Positions 9,790-22,667 are shown, counted from the first letter of the stretch. The stretch is DNA of 28,802 nucleotides from Byssochlamys sp. IMV 00236 (GCA_001931875.2 MSJH02000209.1:1-28802), one strand, 5' to 3'. A program made the numbers and translations. The notes: a model not told the origin generated them from the letters alone.

Positions 9790-12700
9790 TTATTCTAGGT
9801 ATATAGGAACACCATACACTACAGGTGCTGCTCCAATCAGATACTGAAGATTACACTGGTCCCTTGACTCCGTAAGAGCCTGCACCAATGACTTCTCTTG
9901 GATCCTTCCTTGGTTTTTACCAATGGCGCCCCAGGCTTGTAGCATATGCCGGGTGATGTTATCAATGCTTCGATCCGTCACATCCCACAAGTTACCAAGC
10001 ACTGCTGGACTTCCAGCAATCAGATAGTTCAAAATATAACCATGAGGGTCATATTCTCCATTTGATTCCATTTTACCACTACTGCAACCCATAAGAATTG
10101 AAACAGCACACTTGGGAAGACTTCTTACAGTCGTTCCTCGTAAGAAGCTTTGTCCAGCACTGTGACCAAAGTACCTATAAAATACAGCAATTTAATCAAT
10201 GGCCACCCCTTAGTCTTTCTGAATGCAAACTTACATGTAAATGTCTTTGGATAAAAGGGCATCTTTACATTGTAACTCCATAGGAGCAGCTCCTGCTATA
10301 CCATTCCAGTTTTGATTGCTAAATCAAGATGCCGTTAATACTGTCCTGATTTTGTACATGTACACAAGTCTACCTTTTAAACAGTTTTTCAAACTGCTTT
10401 TGTGTATCTAGCAAGTCACCAGAGGGGTTCAACACGTAATATACACTCTGTCCTGAGACAGATAAATTATTCCCTGCATTGCTTTCGTCACTGGCTATAG
10501 AAATATCGCCCATTTTCTTTGATTTAGCATATAGAATACGATCTCGCAAAAAGGACAAGCAGGGTAAACGGGAGGTGGCCTGTTTACGTAATATCGGCAA
10601 ACTTTCCATAGGGAGTATTTGCATGTACTTGTCAAGTATGAGAATGACATGATCATTACGCTTATTACTGCTCGTATCAATACCATTACGCTTTGAATTT
10701 TCATGATAGGCTGTTATAAGACTGTGAAGGCCCTTTGTCACCTATTAAGTAAAATATGAGTGAGTAATATACGCAATAATTTTGCCGCTACTTGTACTTG
10801 CCTCGTCTACGTTGGTTCTATTTGAGTCTATGTCAATCAAGCAATCATCATAGCAAGATAATGTAAAACAAGCAACATCTTCTAATTCCCTATTACTAGG
10901 TGATTCTCCTAATTGTAGTATGATGCGGCAAAGTTGAAGACTAAATTCAATCTTTGCTTTCTTGTTTGCTGACTTCATCACAACTTTATGAATAAGCTTG
11001 TTCAGCCCTTCTTGAAACTTCTTTATCTGATTGCTTGATTCCATACGTTGACCACACAGAATTCCTTTGAAGCCACCAAACCACCCTTCAACTCTGTAAA
11101 GCAGGTTCTTCAATCGAGTGTCCAAAGAGTGACGTTTAGTCCACCACTCACGCACAGCTTCTGGTGTCTTGCATTGAGAGCTGTATTGAATTGTTTCATC
11201 ACTTTCTTGAACGATGCTTTTCATTTCAGTGTCCACTTCTTGATATTCAACGCACTCATTTTGCTCGCCCTTGCATCGTTTAACTACCCTATTAAGTGGA
11301 AGCTTGAGGATAAATGGCGATTCTCCAGCTCGCATTTGAACAGCGTATAGATCATTATGAGTTGGATCAAGGGTTAACGAGCATACGGTCCAATTGGAAG
11401 GAATGATGTCCACATACTGTTGCTGAAATTGGACATCGTCTAACAAATGATCTCTGTCGTATTGCTCTAAAAGAGTCGTAATGTGGGATTGTAACCACTT
11501 TGGCATAAGCGTAGCAGTATTCAAACGAGGACGATTACCGCTGCTCTCGTGATCGTCTGCCGGCCAATCATCCAAGGAAGGTAGGTAGCCATTAAATTTT
11601 TGTAACTTTTCGCTTAGAGAGCTGCGAGTAAGTCTGCGAATGTGAATGCCTTTTGCCATTTCCAGATAATAAGCACTTAATAATGCATTTCTATTCACCA
11701 ACTGTTGTATCTTGGCTTCAACTTGAGTCTTGAGGAATGCAGCAAGGCCAGCATCATTGCAAGTTCTATGAATCGCCATGACTCGTTCTCGGGTTACTCC
11801 AGTCTGAAATGCATCTGTTATTTGTGCTAAGCAGTCAGCTAGTTCGTTCCATAGCGTGTGAAGATGATTTGTCGTTCGTTCACTTGTTGAGGCTCGTGTT
11901 TGTTTTGATACATAGCTCATAATTGGTAAGGATTTAATGTCTTCCTGCTTCAGACCGTCATACTTTGATAGCTCTGCAAGTATGCATTCCAACTTTAAGT
12001 GGCCCATTGTTGCATTATATAGAAACTATACATGTATTTAGCTTATTAGCTACTTTAATAAGCCTACATACCTCGTCATATTCTAGACCCGAGTCTTTAA
12101 GATCTTCAAGAATAGATATACCATCCATAGGAGCATTCTTATGATAATATATTGCAGCTATAAAGGAAGAGAGAAAAACAAGGATGAGTATATATTCAGT
12201 TTGATAAATGACTATACTTTACCTTTCTGTATAATATTATTGCCTTTCATACGTTGTAGAGGACTATATGCATGCGCCATGTCAACTAAAATGATAGATG
12301 AATACGGAGTTGTAGTAAATGAATGATAATACTTACCATCCATATCATCCGTACTGTCAGTCAGATTTTTATCGCCAAACTTTTCAAGAGAAGCAACATG
12401 TTTTGGGTTTGACAAAGCATCCAAGGACTTATTTGCCTCGTCATACATCTGGATGGCCTCCTCATACATTTTATTTGCAATGGATAGGCTTGCTGTGGCA
12501 GTGTATATCTGAATTTGGTCAAGACTATTACGGCTCTATTGATAAAAACGTTATTAAACATCAATAATAAAGACGGTAATAGTAGCACTAACACTAAATC
12601 TGCATTGTATTGCTCGTTCAATGTCTTTCTGTGATTCTTCTAGGTTGCCATAACGTAAATTAAAGTCACTTGAACAGAGAAATGCTTGACAGAGCATTGA

Positions 12701-15700
12701 CTTGGATTGTACTCTTTGGGAGAGATTGATTCCTTGGACAACATAATATTTAGCTTCATTCCATGATCCTTTTGTCATGTATAGATTAGATATAGTTTCC
12801 ATATATTTTCCCATTTTTTGAGCTATTCTCCATTGAGAATCCTTGATGGATAGTTTTTCCTCGCGCTCTCTTCTTTGAGTATCGTTAGAGAATGGATCAA
12901 ACAGCGGCTTAGGTTCAGAGGATCCTGAACTGTTCAGTGTTTTAAGACACCTATCTAGTATTTGTAAAGCGGTAGTACATCCATTGATCGCATTATCTGG
13001 AGTATTTGAAGGCAGCATACATTTGATAAAATGCGCTTCTGATAAAATAAGAGACTTGGTTACAAGTTGCTTGCATGTCTGCTGTGTCTTTCTAGTTTCA
13101 TTCGAAGCACGGTATGTCCATGTAAGCCTTGCTTTACTATAGGCGTCTTTACTATATTATAAAGAAATGGGTATTAGGCCCTGTATAAATCATACAAGAT
13201 AGAGTATGCGTACCTTTCATTATATTTGCGGATACTTGCAAGGTATTGTGAATAGGTTAGGAGATACGTTAACTCGGCATATGCGGAGCATCTGTATCGT
13301 GATATGGCCTCCCTAGCTTCTTCTATTTCACCAAACGCTCTACCAGTGTAGCCCAAGTTTATGTATATTTTTGCAATATCACAAGTTATCATGATCGAAT
13401 CTATTTAAAAGAAAAGTCAACATTATCATCATCGTATATGTTAAAGTACTGGAAGTACCTGATACAAAATCATCCTTTTCATTTCGGAATCCGTTGTTTA
13501 GTTTCAACAAAAGACGAAGGATATTAATTTGGAAAGTATACTGTCCATTAATACTAAACAAGTCTGATAACATTTGAAGATGAGCATATAGTGCATTAAC
13601 GTCATCAATTTCTTTGTAGATCTGTTGTTTCTCTGCCTCTGAAGTAGGTGCTATATAATGCTAAGTTATTGCTCTATGTGTCCTATATTTATTATTGCAC
13701 TTACAGTGTTCATAGATGGGGTTGATTTTCTGCAGCAGTGTGGCCCAATGGTGGATTGCATGAGCAAATGAAACAGATGTAGGTTGCTTTAATTCGTGGC
13801 TGCATAAAGCTATCCATGAGATTGCCAAAGCAAGGTAAGATCGACGATAGTATAAGAGATTGCTATCGTTAGCGTATTCCTATAGGAATAATGATAAGAT
13901 AAACATTGATTGCTTGTTTGAAGATGACGATTACCGTTTTTTTAAGTAATTCATATGCTTCCGAGGCACACTTGAGAGACTTTCTTAAAGATTCAACAGA
14001 GATATTATTAGGATTTCTTTCAATCCTGGCTTGTTCCAACAGTATTCTTGATAGATACCATAAGATGAATGATGTTTAATGTAGTATAAATGAAACGTAC
14101 CTTGCTCTACGGATAGGATATTCATCAGGCTTGTAAACTTCAAGCAGTTTTTCGATAATAAACAGTTGAAATCGAGTAAGTTTCATCTTTAGTGCTATGA
14201 CGTTCCAAATCTTTAATTCGCACTCATAAACAATGCATTGTTGAGCAGGATTGAAATCCGACAGATTCAAATGTTCACTTGCAAAAGTAATCGAGTCTTG
14301 TTCGGGATCAATAACAGAGATACGTAAAAATCTATCCATCAATTTACGCATGATGCAATCACTCCCCATAATAGCAGAAACTGCGGTTGTCTCCCCTTGT
14401 TTAATAAAGGCTCTTATCTCTGAAGTAGGCACCTGTCTCAATCCAAGCTTATAGGCCACGATAGCATCCTTATAGTTTCTATCCTTGACGCAGCAAGTTC
14501 CCAGGATTTCATATCTTTTGCAGAGTTCTAGCTTGTTTTGATCATTTATATCGCTTTTAACACATTTTTCTAACAAAACACACGACTTTCTTATAGGAAG
14601 AATGGCGTTGAAGTACATGTCAGCCTTGATCATAGAAACACCCATGCTGTAATAGGTTCCAGATATCAATTTATATCCACTACTAAATTTCATGTTTATG
14701 CATTGATCTTCGGCTTTTCTAAGAAGTTCAAATGCTTGATAGTGTGTCTGTGTCTCTTCAACTTTAAACTGCATACGTGCCAACAAGACAGTGCTTTCTA
14801 CAAAGGCAGTAATAATTTTATCCATTTGGAATTTTTGTCTGAGTGTATCAAACTATAAAAAGCAAGTGTCATTGCTATATATCCAAAACTGTTGTGTGTC
14901 CATTTACCTTTGATTTAATCATGCGAATACCATCTGAGGTGCATTCGATGCAGAGCTGAAGTACCTTTTTCAACTGGGGTATAATCGTATTCCATTTTCC
15001 AAAATTATTTGGTGTAGCAAGCTCTCCAGCTCTTGGTGGTGTTCTGAAAGGATCCTCAGCAGCTGTCTTTAATTTCTGTAGGGCCTTTTCTAGAGCAAAT
15101 TCATAGACTTTTCTAGCATTTTGTCTAAAGCTATCTATGCTTTTACATAAATCGACAAGGGCCTGTGCTGCATACTGATCTTGTGATTGAACTGCATTAG
15201 ATGTGGATAATGATATTTTTAAGTATGTTTCTGCTTCTTCAAGAGTTTTGATTACATCAACAACTAAACCAAATTTGTTAGTGTATTCTTTATATTAAGC
15301 GCATAAAACCTTTACATGTATCATCATCAACTATTTTATCCATTTGTAACGACGCTACTGATAACTTTGACATTGTTGCATAGGCTGCACAATAATAATT
15401 TTGTTTATCCTTGTCAAAGATCACTTCATCTAGAGGTTGAATCATTTGCTTGTATGCGTATAAACCTCCTTTAAAGCTTTTTGATTTTCGAGAAACATAA
15501 GCATAAAAGTTGCATAGTGCGAAATACGCATTTAGTTCTGGAATATCATCTACACATGGCTCATAGCGCTGTAAAAAGAGTTCACATTGCTTTTGGATAT
15601 ACGAGTACGAGAGTAATGCTTTAATTATTATAAGTCAATCTTGTTCAAACATTCATAATGTTGTCTTACTTGAGGTGGCAGTCTGTTCATAGACATAGCT

Positions 15701-16882
15701 GTATCGTACGAGTTGTTCCAACACCAATTTTAGGTGTCTTGGTTTATGCACCAAGTAAGTTTTGAGCGCTAGGCATTGCAAAGAGTATATATATAAAGAG
15801 TTTTCTTCTAATCATGTTGTTAGTAATAGATTGTATCAGTGATAGTCTGTTTACCATTCACAGGGTATCTTTTAATCACTCTCATGAGTGTTTTTCTCAA
15901 CGCGTCCAATTGTCGCTCAGCAATCATATCATCTACTAAAAATAATTGTCGAGACCAATCCAAAAAGTTGCCGGATTTTTCAAACAAGTATGGAATAAAC
16001 TAGAAAAAAAGAGACCGTAAGCCAAGAACACGACAAACTTGATGCCTTGTACCTTTGCTATAGATCCATCCTTTGCCTCGCAAAAACATAAAACAGCGTT
16101 CATTTGATATGCCAAAATCAAAAGTATCATTGTACGATCATTGATGGTGTTATCCAAAGGAAATTGGAACAAACTGTCATACTTGTTCAACATGTCTTTC
16201 TCCCATTGACTGTTTATAACGTTTGCTGGTACAGTATCGGATGATAGACTCTGAGCAGTTGTATTTGAAGAATCTCTTAAAGCACTTGATAATCCTGTGA
16301 GGGAAGGTCCTACTTTGGCTGCTTTTCCATCATTTTGGCTGCTTTTATTATTTTCTAAAGTAACTTTCATGATGCTTGCCAATAGCACTCGAAATTTCGT
16401 AAGTTCATGTAAGGCTCTACCATGCTGTGAAAGATGTTAATAATGAAAAAAGTGAAAAAGAATTCCATTACTTCTCCTAATTCAACTATTTTTGTAATAA
16501 TATTTGAAGTTGTCTTCTCGATGGATAATGGTTTCAAAGTTGTCAGAGGATTCATATGTCGTAAAGCAGATAATGCATAAAATGAAGAATCGACCAAACA
16601 GTTCACGACGACTGTATATATTGCTTTATCTGGTTTTTCTTTTTTTAATCGAGTCAAGGTTTCCAAGTTTTGGTTGACTATACGTAAAGCAAATGGTGCT
16701 AATTTGGTAGCCATTTGCTTAAACGCTTGTGGACTTGGAGAAGGTTTGATCGTTTCAGGTCGTGATAGATCAAGTTGAAAGGGTTCCAGTACAGTCTTTC
16801 TAACTGTCATGGCTAATTCGTCATTACAGCTATGATAGTTCTTCAGCTTTAATAGAATATCATTTGCTGATAAAGTTGTCAT
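9790..16882 (-). CDS. ESP1: Separase (Esp1/Cut1-type cohesin protease)
   Basis: Nineteen exons give 2038 aa: 16882-16472, 16424-16053, 15999-15855, 15807-15670, 15618-15310, 15263-14908, 14852-14101, 14046-13935, 13879-13705, 13650-13459, 13400-13214, 13151-12593, 12535-12337, 12285-12223, 12157-12072, 12025-10802, 10741-10374, 10318-10235, 10174-9790. All phases agree. Separase is the caspase-like cysteine protease that cuts the cohesin kleisin at anaphase, held back by securin. The C-terminal C50 domain is intact: catalytic His1915 in YFGHSAGQSF and Cys1941 in ILMGCSSG, 26 residues apart as in the family. NGIAGAAPMELQ precedes them and AGSPAVLGNLWDVTD follows. The N-terminal 1300 residues are helical, consistent with the TPR/ARM-like superhelix. 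The start is ATG 16882, not the in-frame TTG at 16888. The intron at 10742-10801 is GC-AG; all others are GT-AG. Confidence 0.93.
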
Positions 16883-17283
16883 TTCCAATTGGAACGAATG
16901 ATAATAAAAAAAACACTAAACGCGTCTTCAGTATTTCCCTTTCCTAATTTTGACAAAAATGGAAATTGACAAAGTCAACCATAAGCCACCCAAGTTGTTT
17001 AAGGGGATGTAATAAAATTATATAGTATAACTAGACGTGTCCTCCTTCCTTCCTCTGCTTATATGGGAAAAAAGAAAATGGCATGGGGATATGTTGCAAC
17101 TTGACACTGTGATATATTAATAAATTGATGTCCTTGTACGTAATAAACTCGAATGTAACTTGATCGATATTGTCTGATATTTCTATTGGGCGACATGAAA
17201 TTCAAGCAGCGCGACTATTTTTTGAATCAATTTGATACGCGTGTGAGTGCCAGTAGGTGTGTGTATGTGTGCAAGTATTTCTA
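16883..17283. promoter_or_regulatory. Shared divergent promoter region of separase and COG6
   Basis: About 400 bases separate the two start codons on opposite strands, so both promoters must lie here or overlap. The COG6 side holds a GT-rich run (17240-17270). No clear TATA box or cell-cycle element was identified by eye. Confidence 0.5.
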
Positions 17284-19834
17284 ATGGAGTCACCACAGAG
17301 AACGCCTACTACAGAAGATGGACCCACTTTATCTATATCAAATAAACCAAACAAGTCAATTGCTTCCAAACTAAACAAAATTTTGAATTCATCAACAATC
17401 GATGACACTAGAACTAAACTAGCTTTGACATCACTTTCAGATATTCCAGGCTTAGATGAAGCAAGCTTAAGACGTAATTTACGTGGAACGATTGAGAAAA
17501 AGGAAGTAGAAACTAATAAAAAGTTTCTCGAGGCATTTGGAAAAGTTGTTATGGTAATTACACACAAATATAAAAAAGGCGTGAAAAGGTTATACTTAGA
17601 AAACAAGCAACTTAGCAATTTGATAAACTACAAAGTCAAGCCAAAAGAATGCAGGATACTTGTACTATCATGAAGCAGCAACTGTCAAGGGCTGAGTCAG
17701 AAACAACAGAAGTCATAGAGCAAGCAAATATCATGCAGGAACAGAGGTAAATAAGGGCAATTTGTATTGAAATAGACTAATACATCGCTCTTCAGTTCTG
17801 CTTATTCCGATCAAATCATAATCATTGACAAGTTTATAGAAAAATTCTCCTTGAGTGAACAAGAAATCAGTATATTAAACACCCCGTCAGGACCGATCAA
17901 TGATGAGTTCTTTGTAGCCTTGGATCATCTTCAACAGATACATAAAGACTGTCAGCTACTGTTGACAACAAAGAATCAGAAAGCAGGGTAAACCATTTAT
18001 AGGATGAAGGGAGCCTTTTTTTCATATTTTAAATGATAGTCGAGAAATAATGGATTCTCTGGCACAATATCAAGAAAATGCCTATGATAAACTATACAAA
18101 TGGACACAGTATGAAAGCAGACTGGCATTTGGAGGAGATATCATTGATGTGAGCGCCTTAATGACAAAGGCTCTCAAAGCACTTATACGAAGACCAGTTT
18201 TATTCCAGTAAAGAAAGAGACAGATATCATCAATGTATAGTCAAGATTAACTTTTTTTTTTTTCTTAGAACGATTTTGGATGAACTTGCTGCAGCAAGGC
18301 ATGATGCAGTAGCACGTGCTTTCTTGAATGCACTGACAAGAGGAGGTCCTGGCGGTACACCAAGGCCAATAGAGCTACAGGCACCGGATCCTCTTCGATA
18401 TGTAGGCGATATGCTTGCTTGGGTGCATCAAGCTTGTGCAGGAGAAAAAGAAATACTTGAGAGTTTATTTCAAAGGAACAATGAAAAATACCAAGATACT
18501 ACTGGAGTAACTGTTCAAGTATCCGATACTGTCAATGATCTTTTGGAATGTGCTATGGAAGGGACTTGCAGACCATTAAAATCACGAATAGAACAAGTGC
18601 TTGTACTTCAGCCAAATGCCATCACATCATATAAATTGGCCAACCTGATTCAATTTTATTCAGTCACCCTTAGAAAGTTGATGAGAAAGGATGCAGGATT
18701 AGAAAGAGTGTTACATGAGTACGTATGCTTATACAGTTGTAGTCATCATTATCTTATATTTTTTAAGAATGACAGGCTTGGCCTACAAACATTTCTTTCA
18801 AACCCTAAATGCTCAAGCAGAAAGATTAAGAGAATATACGGAGGTAATTGCTTTATTTTTATACGCTGTCATCATGCATTATCTCTGACATTGAGATTTT
18901 ATTATAGCCTCCAGGCAGTAACTTGGCCATTACACCAACCGTTAGGGGGATGATAACACAACTGGTAGGCTAAAAGAAGAAGAAAAAAATGGCAGATTAC
19001 AATAACATCTTGATAGAAAGAAATTCTTGCTTCATATGACTCTTCTCTTATCGTAGTTACAAACAACACAGACAGCGTTCCTGAATACAGCTTTTCTGAA
19101 ATTCTGGATGCTATAATAGAGCCTTTGTTGCATACTTGTGAATTATCTGTAGTTGAATTGAAACCTATAGATCAGCATATATACTTGGTCAACTGCTTGC
19201 ATTATATACAAGTAAATAACAAAAAAGATACAAAAACACCTGACTTATCCATCTTTCAAACAGAATGTCCTATTCCCCTATTCATTTACAGAAGCCAAAA
19301 GAGAGAGTATTTCTGTGCGGCTGAATGATATTTTAAATGACATTGCAATGGAAGAGGTAAAAAAAGAAAGAAAGATATTATCCAGTTTTTATTGAATGCA
19401 AACATGTCTATAGTATAATTCATTACTAAGTCAAGCAAAGTTGGCTGAGATTAAAGAAACGCTGGCTAATAAGGATCCTGAAGTAAGTTGTTTGATCATC
19501 GCCTCATGGGTTATTCAAACTTTTTTTTTTCCTATAGATCCCGCTGTCATCTTTACCTGACATGGATACCGTGTCACTAACCAACGCTTTGTCTAAACTT
19601 GACTCGTCTTTAGTTATCTTGAGTGCAGATGTGTCTCCTCGTTTAGACAAACTAGCTTCAACGCAGCATTATCAGCATGTTCAGTCTGTGGCTATTCGTC
19701 TACTATTGGATACTTACAGTGAAATTAGCAAAGCAGTACAAGATCCAAAGAATGGTTACGAGGATCCTGGTTCTATTTTACCCAGGACAGTAGAAGATAT
19801 GGAAGCAATATTTTCATTCTGCTTTACTGAATAA
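17284..19834 (+). CDS. COG6: Conserved oligomeric Golgi complex subunit 6
   Basis: Eleven exons give 665 aa, close to the roughly 660 of animal COG6: 17284-17553, 17616-17746, 17796-17987, 18040-18207, 18269-18718, 18768-18843, 18908-18964, 19017-19211, 19264-19356, 19414-19482, 19538-19834. COG6 is a lobe-B subunit of the COG tether, which captures retrograde vesicles at the Golgi and keeps glycosylation enzymes in place. Family signatures seen: GLDEASLRRNLRGTIE, RRPVLFQTILDELAAAR, FLNALTRGGPGG, DPLRYVGDMLAWVHQA, then KEILASYDSSLIVV, IIEPLLHTCELS and a C-terminal NGYEDPGSIL. Exons 8 and 9 needed care: acceptors at 19016 and 19263 restore these motifs in phase, while more obvious AGs do not. 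Introns are 49-64 bp. The ATG at 17284 is preferred over an upstream in-frame GTG. Confidence 0.94.
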
Positions 19835-21557
19835 AACATGCCAATGTGCGTATGTAATTACACGAGAAAAGAATAGTTTAAAGAGTCTTAAAAATAAAAC
19901 TCTTATCGTATACACCAATACCGCCATGATTAAGGATATAGTTCAATTTCAAAATGTAAGCCATCATTTGACATGCTGTATAATCAACAAGTAAACTGGC
20001 ATATGAGTTGAACCTCTTCTGCGAGGTATACAAGCGCGTCATCTCTCCTTAAACATGCATGACAGCTGTCAACCATGACTGATAAAGTCAATAATCTTCA
20101 TAAACAAGGTTTTTCAATGAAAAACAGCTGTAGTATGTATGGACAGTTTATTTGGTCTTTGCTTTATTAGTAATACATATGGTATGGGATGCAGCTTGAT
20201 CCCCAATGCTAAGTTCTGTTGTACATTAGCTTTATAGTTTGATGTTCCGCATAACTTCCACAAGCAGATTACCTTGAGCTTTTCATCATACTCTGTCTTA
20301 TACATCTTTATCATGTCCTTTTTGAATTCATGTGATATATCATACAACTACTGCTCATTTACGGTTATCAACGCTTTGATAGTATACACAGGCTCACTTC
20401 TTTAACAGAGCCATCTATTTGTGCAACACTCGCTATGTTTTCATATGCAATTGGTTACCACGTTTTTATAATTATCAGAAAGCAGCCGTTTTGCCTGACA
20501 ATATTGGTAGAATTATCCACTTCTACCAGTCATTCAAGCCTTTAATAAAAATTTAATGAAAAGATACTCTTCACAACCATTTTACTACTGCTGCTCAAGA
20601 AAGAGAATAGACTCGATTTTGAGTTAGAAATTGTACTTTTTTGTTTTTCAAAAAAAAAAAAAAGAAATGCTTCCAGACTTTGCGGCCAATAAGCTACAGA
20701 CATGTATCATCACAAAAAGTCGATCCTAATGCAAAAAGAACTTTTGTGGCAGCAAAAGTGTATGGTTGTGCTTTGTCTAAAAGAAAAAAAAAATAATAAA
20801 AGAGACTATATTGAAACAGAAAGTATCAGAGACAACACGATGAGCCTAATCGTATGTGATGTGTTGATACAAAGAACAAAATAGTCTAGATGATCTGCAT
20901 TTGTGTAATAAAGACTAAAGTCATTAAATACAAAAAATATTTCTTTATTGACTTCTAATCAATGTGCGCGCTGTTCTTGATGAATTTATTGATATTTTTA
21001 GCATTGATCCTCATTTCCACGTTTTTCTTATTTATTAAACTAAAAAGGAAAATAGGCTTTTGATTCTTTCTACCAAAATGGAAAAGCACAAAGATTAAAT
21101 TGAGTCTATCTCACATTGATATAATACATTACACGTAAATCTTTATCCCATTTAATAATAGTAATTAGTCTATATTTTAGTCAACATACGCATTGATTAT
21201 ATTATCCCTTTTATATAAACATCCTTTTGTTCTATTTTTGAGGAATAAATAAATCTTAAAATAGATGGGAAAAGATTACCTTGTTTAAATTATCGTGATG
21301 ATAGGACTTTGTCGTTTTTGAAAAGAATTGATTGTCATATTTCCTTCTTTGACTTGTCCTTCTTTGACTTGTCTTTACAAATGAATGATGATTAGAAAAA
21401 AGGTAGAATCAAGGTCATTTATTATTGATATAATCATTTGATATTATCTCATATATATCAAGCTGACCACTTGATTACACTTTAGTAACATTTATGCCAA
21501 GGTAATTAACGCTCTAGACCATTCAACCTAGTACTAAATTACTTATAAAATCGTGCT
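19835..21557. other. Gene-poor AT-rich region
   Basis: No confident gene was found. A 77-codon minus-strand frame at 20114-20347 (beginning MYDISHEFKKDMIKMYK) has protein-like composition and an ATG, but no recognised motif and no visible splice partner. A frame at 20702-20884 is Lys-rich and looks accidental. Poly-A and poly-T runs are frequent. Confidence 0.5.
21343..21372. repeat. 15-bp direct repeat, two tandem copies
   Basis: CCTTCTTTGACTTGT occurs twice back to back in non-coding DNA. The function, if any, is unknown; polymerase slippage would explain it. Confidence 0.85.
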
Positions 21558-21767
21558 TCAATCAATTACTCGACGTAAACCAGAATCATCAGCGAGGGTC
21601 AGGAGCTCAACATGTTCTTGACCATCGCTCATTGTTGCCCGTAATTCCTCTCCTAAAGATTGCTATCCCTCAATGAAACAGGCAGATATGGAATTAGAAA
21701 AGCGACAGCCAGATCCTATCATCACGACAGGTTGACATGGAAACACGACTGCAAGAATAGCAGTGTA
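21558..21767 (-). pseudogene. Short coding remnant
   Basis: On the minus strand the last 34 codons before a TGA at 21558-21560 read like a genuine protein C-terminus (QSLGEELRATMSDGQEH, then ELLTLADDSGLRRVID). Directly upstream is an in-frame TAG (21663-21665), which could instead be a splice acceptor (GGGATAG|CAA). Beyond it the same frame stays open for about 36 more codons (CQPVVMIGSGCRFSNS). I find no start and no upstream exon. Local GC content is clearly above the surrounding DNA. It is probably the leftover end of a lost gene or mobile element. A plus-strand frame over the same bases (MKQADMELEKRQPDPIITTG) is also plausible, so the strand is not certain. Confidence 0.3.
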
Positions 21768-21889
21768 GCAGTGTTACATTAAATCCTTTTGTGTTACATT
21801 TAATTCATTTACAATTGCTACTACGACTATGAATACAACCCTATAGCAACCATAATTAACGTATTCATATAAAAGAAGCCTCCCTGTTT

Positions 21890-21921
21890 CTTTCTCTTTT
21901 CTCTCTCTCTCTCTCTTTCTT
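21890..21921 (+). promoter_or_regulatory. CT-rich leader upstream of the 213-aa gene
   Basis: A CT dinucleotide-rich run ends 15 bases before the ATG at 21936, like the tract before 7142 on the minus strand. It is probably part of the core promoter or 5' leader. Confidence 0.4.
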
Positions 21922-21935
21922 TATTTATCGTTGTC

Positions 21936-22577
21936 ATGACACCTAAAGAACCTTATATTGAATTACCTAAACCTTCGTCGCTCTTATTGAAAAGGCTAGT
22001 TGATCCAAAAAAGAACCTGACTATCAGAACACCAAGCTATAGACATGATTACCATCACCATTTGATCCACTCTGCCCCACTCAGAAAAGTCATGAATAAA
22101 AGAATAATGAAACAACCTATTGTGCCTTCTCATATACCACCTCACACATCAGCACTTGCATCCTCAACCTCTGCATCATTATCGTCAGCATCATCAACAA
22201 GAAAACAACTCTTTTTACAACCATTTGAGTATCTATATGATAACCTCCAACAAGTCAAAGAATTGAAATCAACCTTGGATGATGAAATAAGAAAGTCTTC
22301 CAATTTGATACAAACACTTCAATCCTCTTCTGATTTAATTGAATCCCTTGTACGTAAACATGTCAATCAATCATTAAATCAAAGGCTAGAGCATTGCTTA
22401 AATGAATGTGCTGAAAGAATATCAAGATTGGAAACAAGATTAAATACAAGAGTCATACCTTCCCCTATTCATTCTCCTACTTCTCATACATCTGCTACAA
22501 CTAAAAAAGATTTGCTGGTTCAACTTTTTGATAGGATAGATGTATTAGAATCCAAGTTATTAAACAAGTCATCTTAA
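21936..22577 (+). CDS. Hypothetical protein with coiled-coil C-terminal half (213 aa)
   Basis: A single uninterrupted exon with a CT-rich leader and a clear ATG. Residues 1-70 are basic and Pro/His-rich (a HDYHHHLIH cluster at about 37-45, and KVMNKRIMK). Residues 72-88 are a Ser/Ala/Thr-rich linker. Residues 95-170 form a likely amphipathic helix or coiled coil (YDNLQQVKELKSTLDDEI, CAERISRLETRL), and a second short helix ends the protein (LVQLFDRIDVLESKLL). Ser/Thr-Pro sites are numerous, so phosphorylation is possible. No enzyme motif, signal peptide or membrane span is seen. It runs convergently into the myosin gene, the stop codons lying only 90 bases apart. I do not recognise the family; an adaptor or cytoskeletal role would be speculation. 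Confidence 0.7.
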   Translation: MTPKEPYIELPKPSSLLLKRLVDPKKNLTIRTPSYRHDYHHHLIHSAPLRKVMNKRIMKQPIVPSHIPPHTSALASSTSASLSSASSTRKQLFLQPFEYLYDNLQQVKELKSTLDDEIRKSSNLIQTLQSSSDLIESLVRKHVNQSLNQRLEHCLNECAERISRLETRLNTRVIPSPIHSPTSHTSATTKKDLLVQLFDRIDVLESKLLNKSS

Positions 22578-22617
22578 AATACCCTTCCCTCTTTTGATAC
22601 AAGTACTACTACAATAA

Positions 22618-22653
<36 letters not shown>
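22618..22653. repeat. (AAT)12 microsatellite
   Basis: Twelve perfect AAT units fill much of the 90-base gap between the converging 213-aa gene and the myosin stop codon (22668-22670). It lies in the 3' UTR of one or both genes. Confidence 0.95.
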
Positions 22654-22667
22654 CAATTTCCCCCCTT

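Noticed and set aside
17202..17618. 138-codon minus-strand frame opposite COG6 exon 1
   Set aside because: It is antisense to a conserved exon and rich in Ser/Leu/Phe as expected for a shadow; it crosses the COG6 start and first intron.
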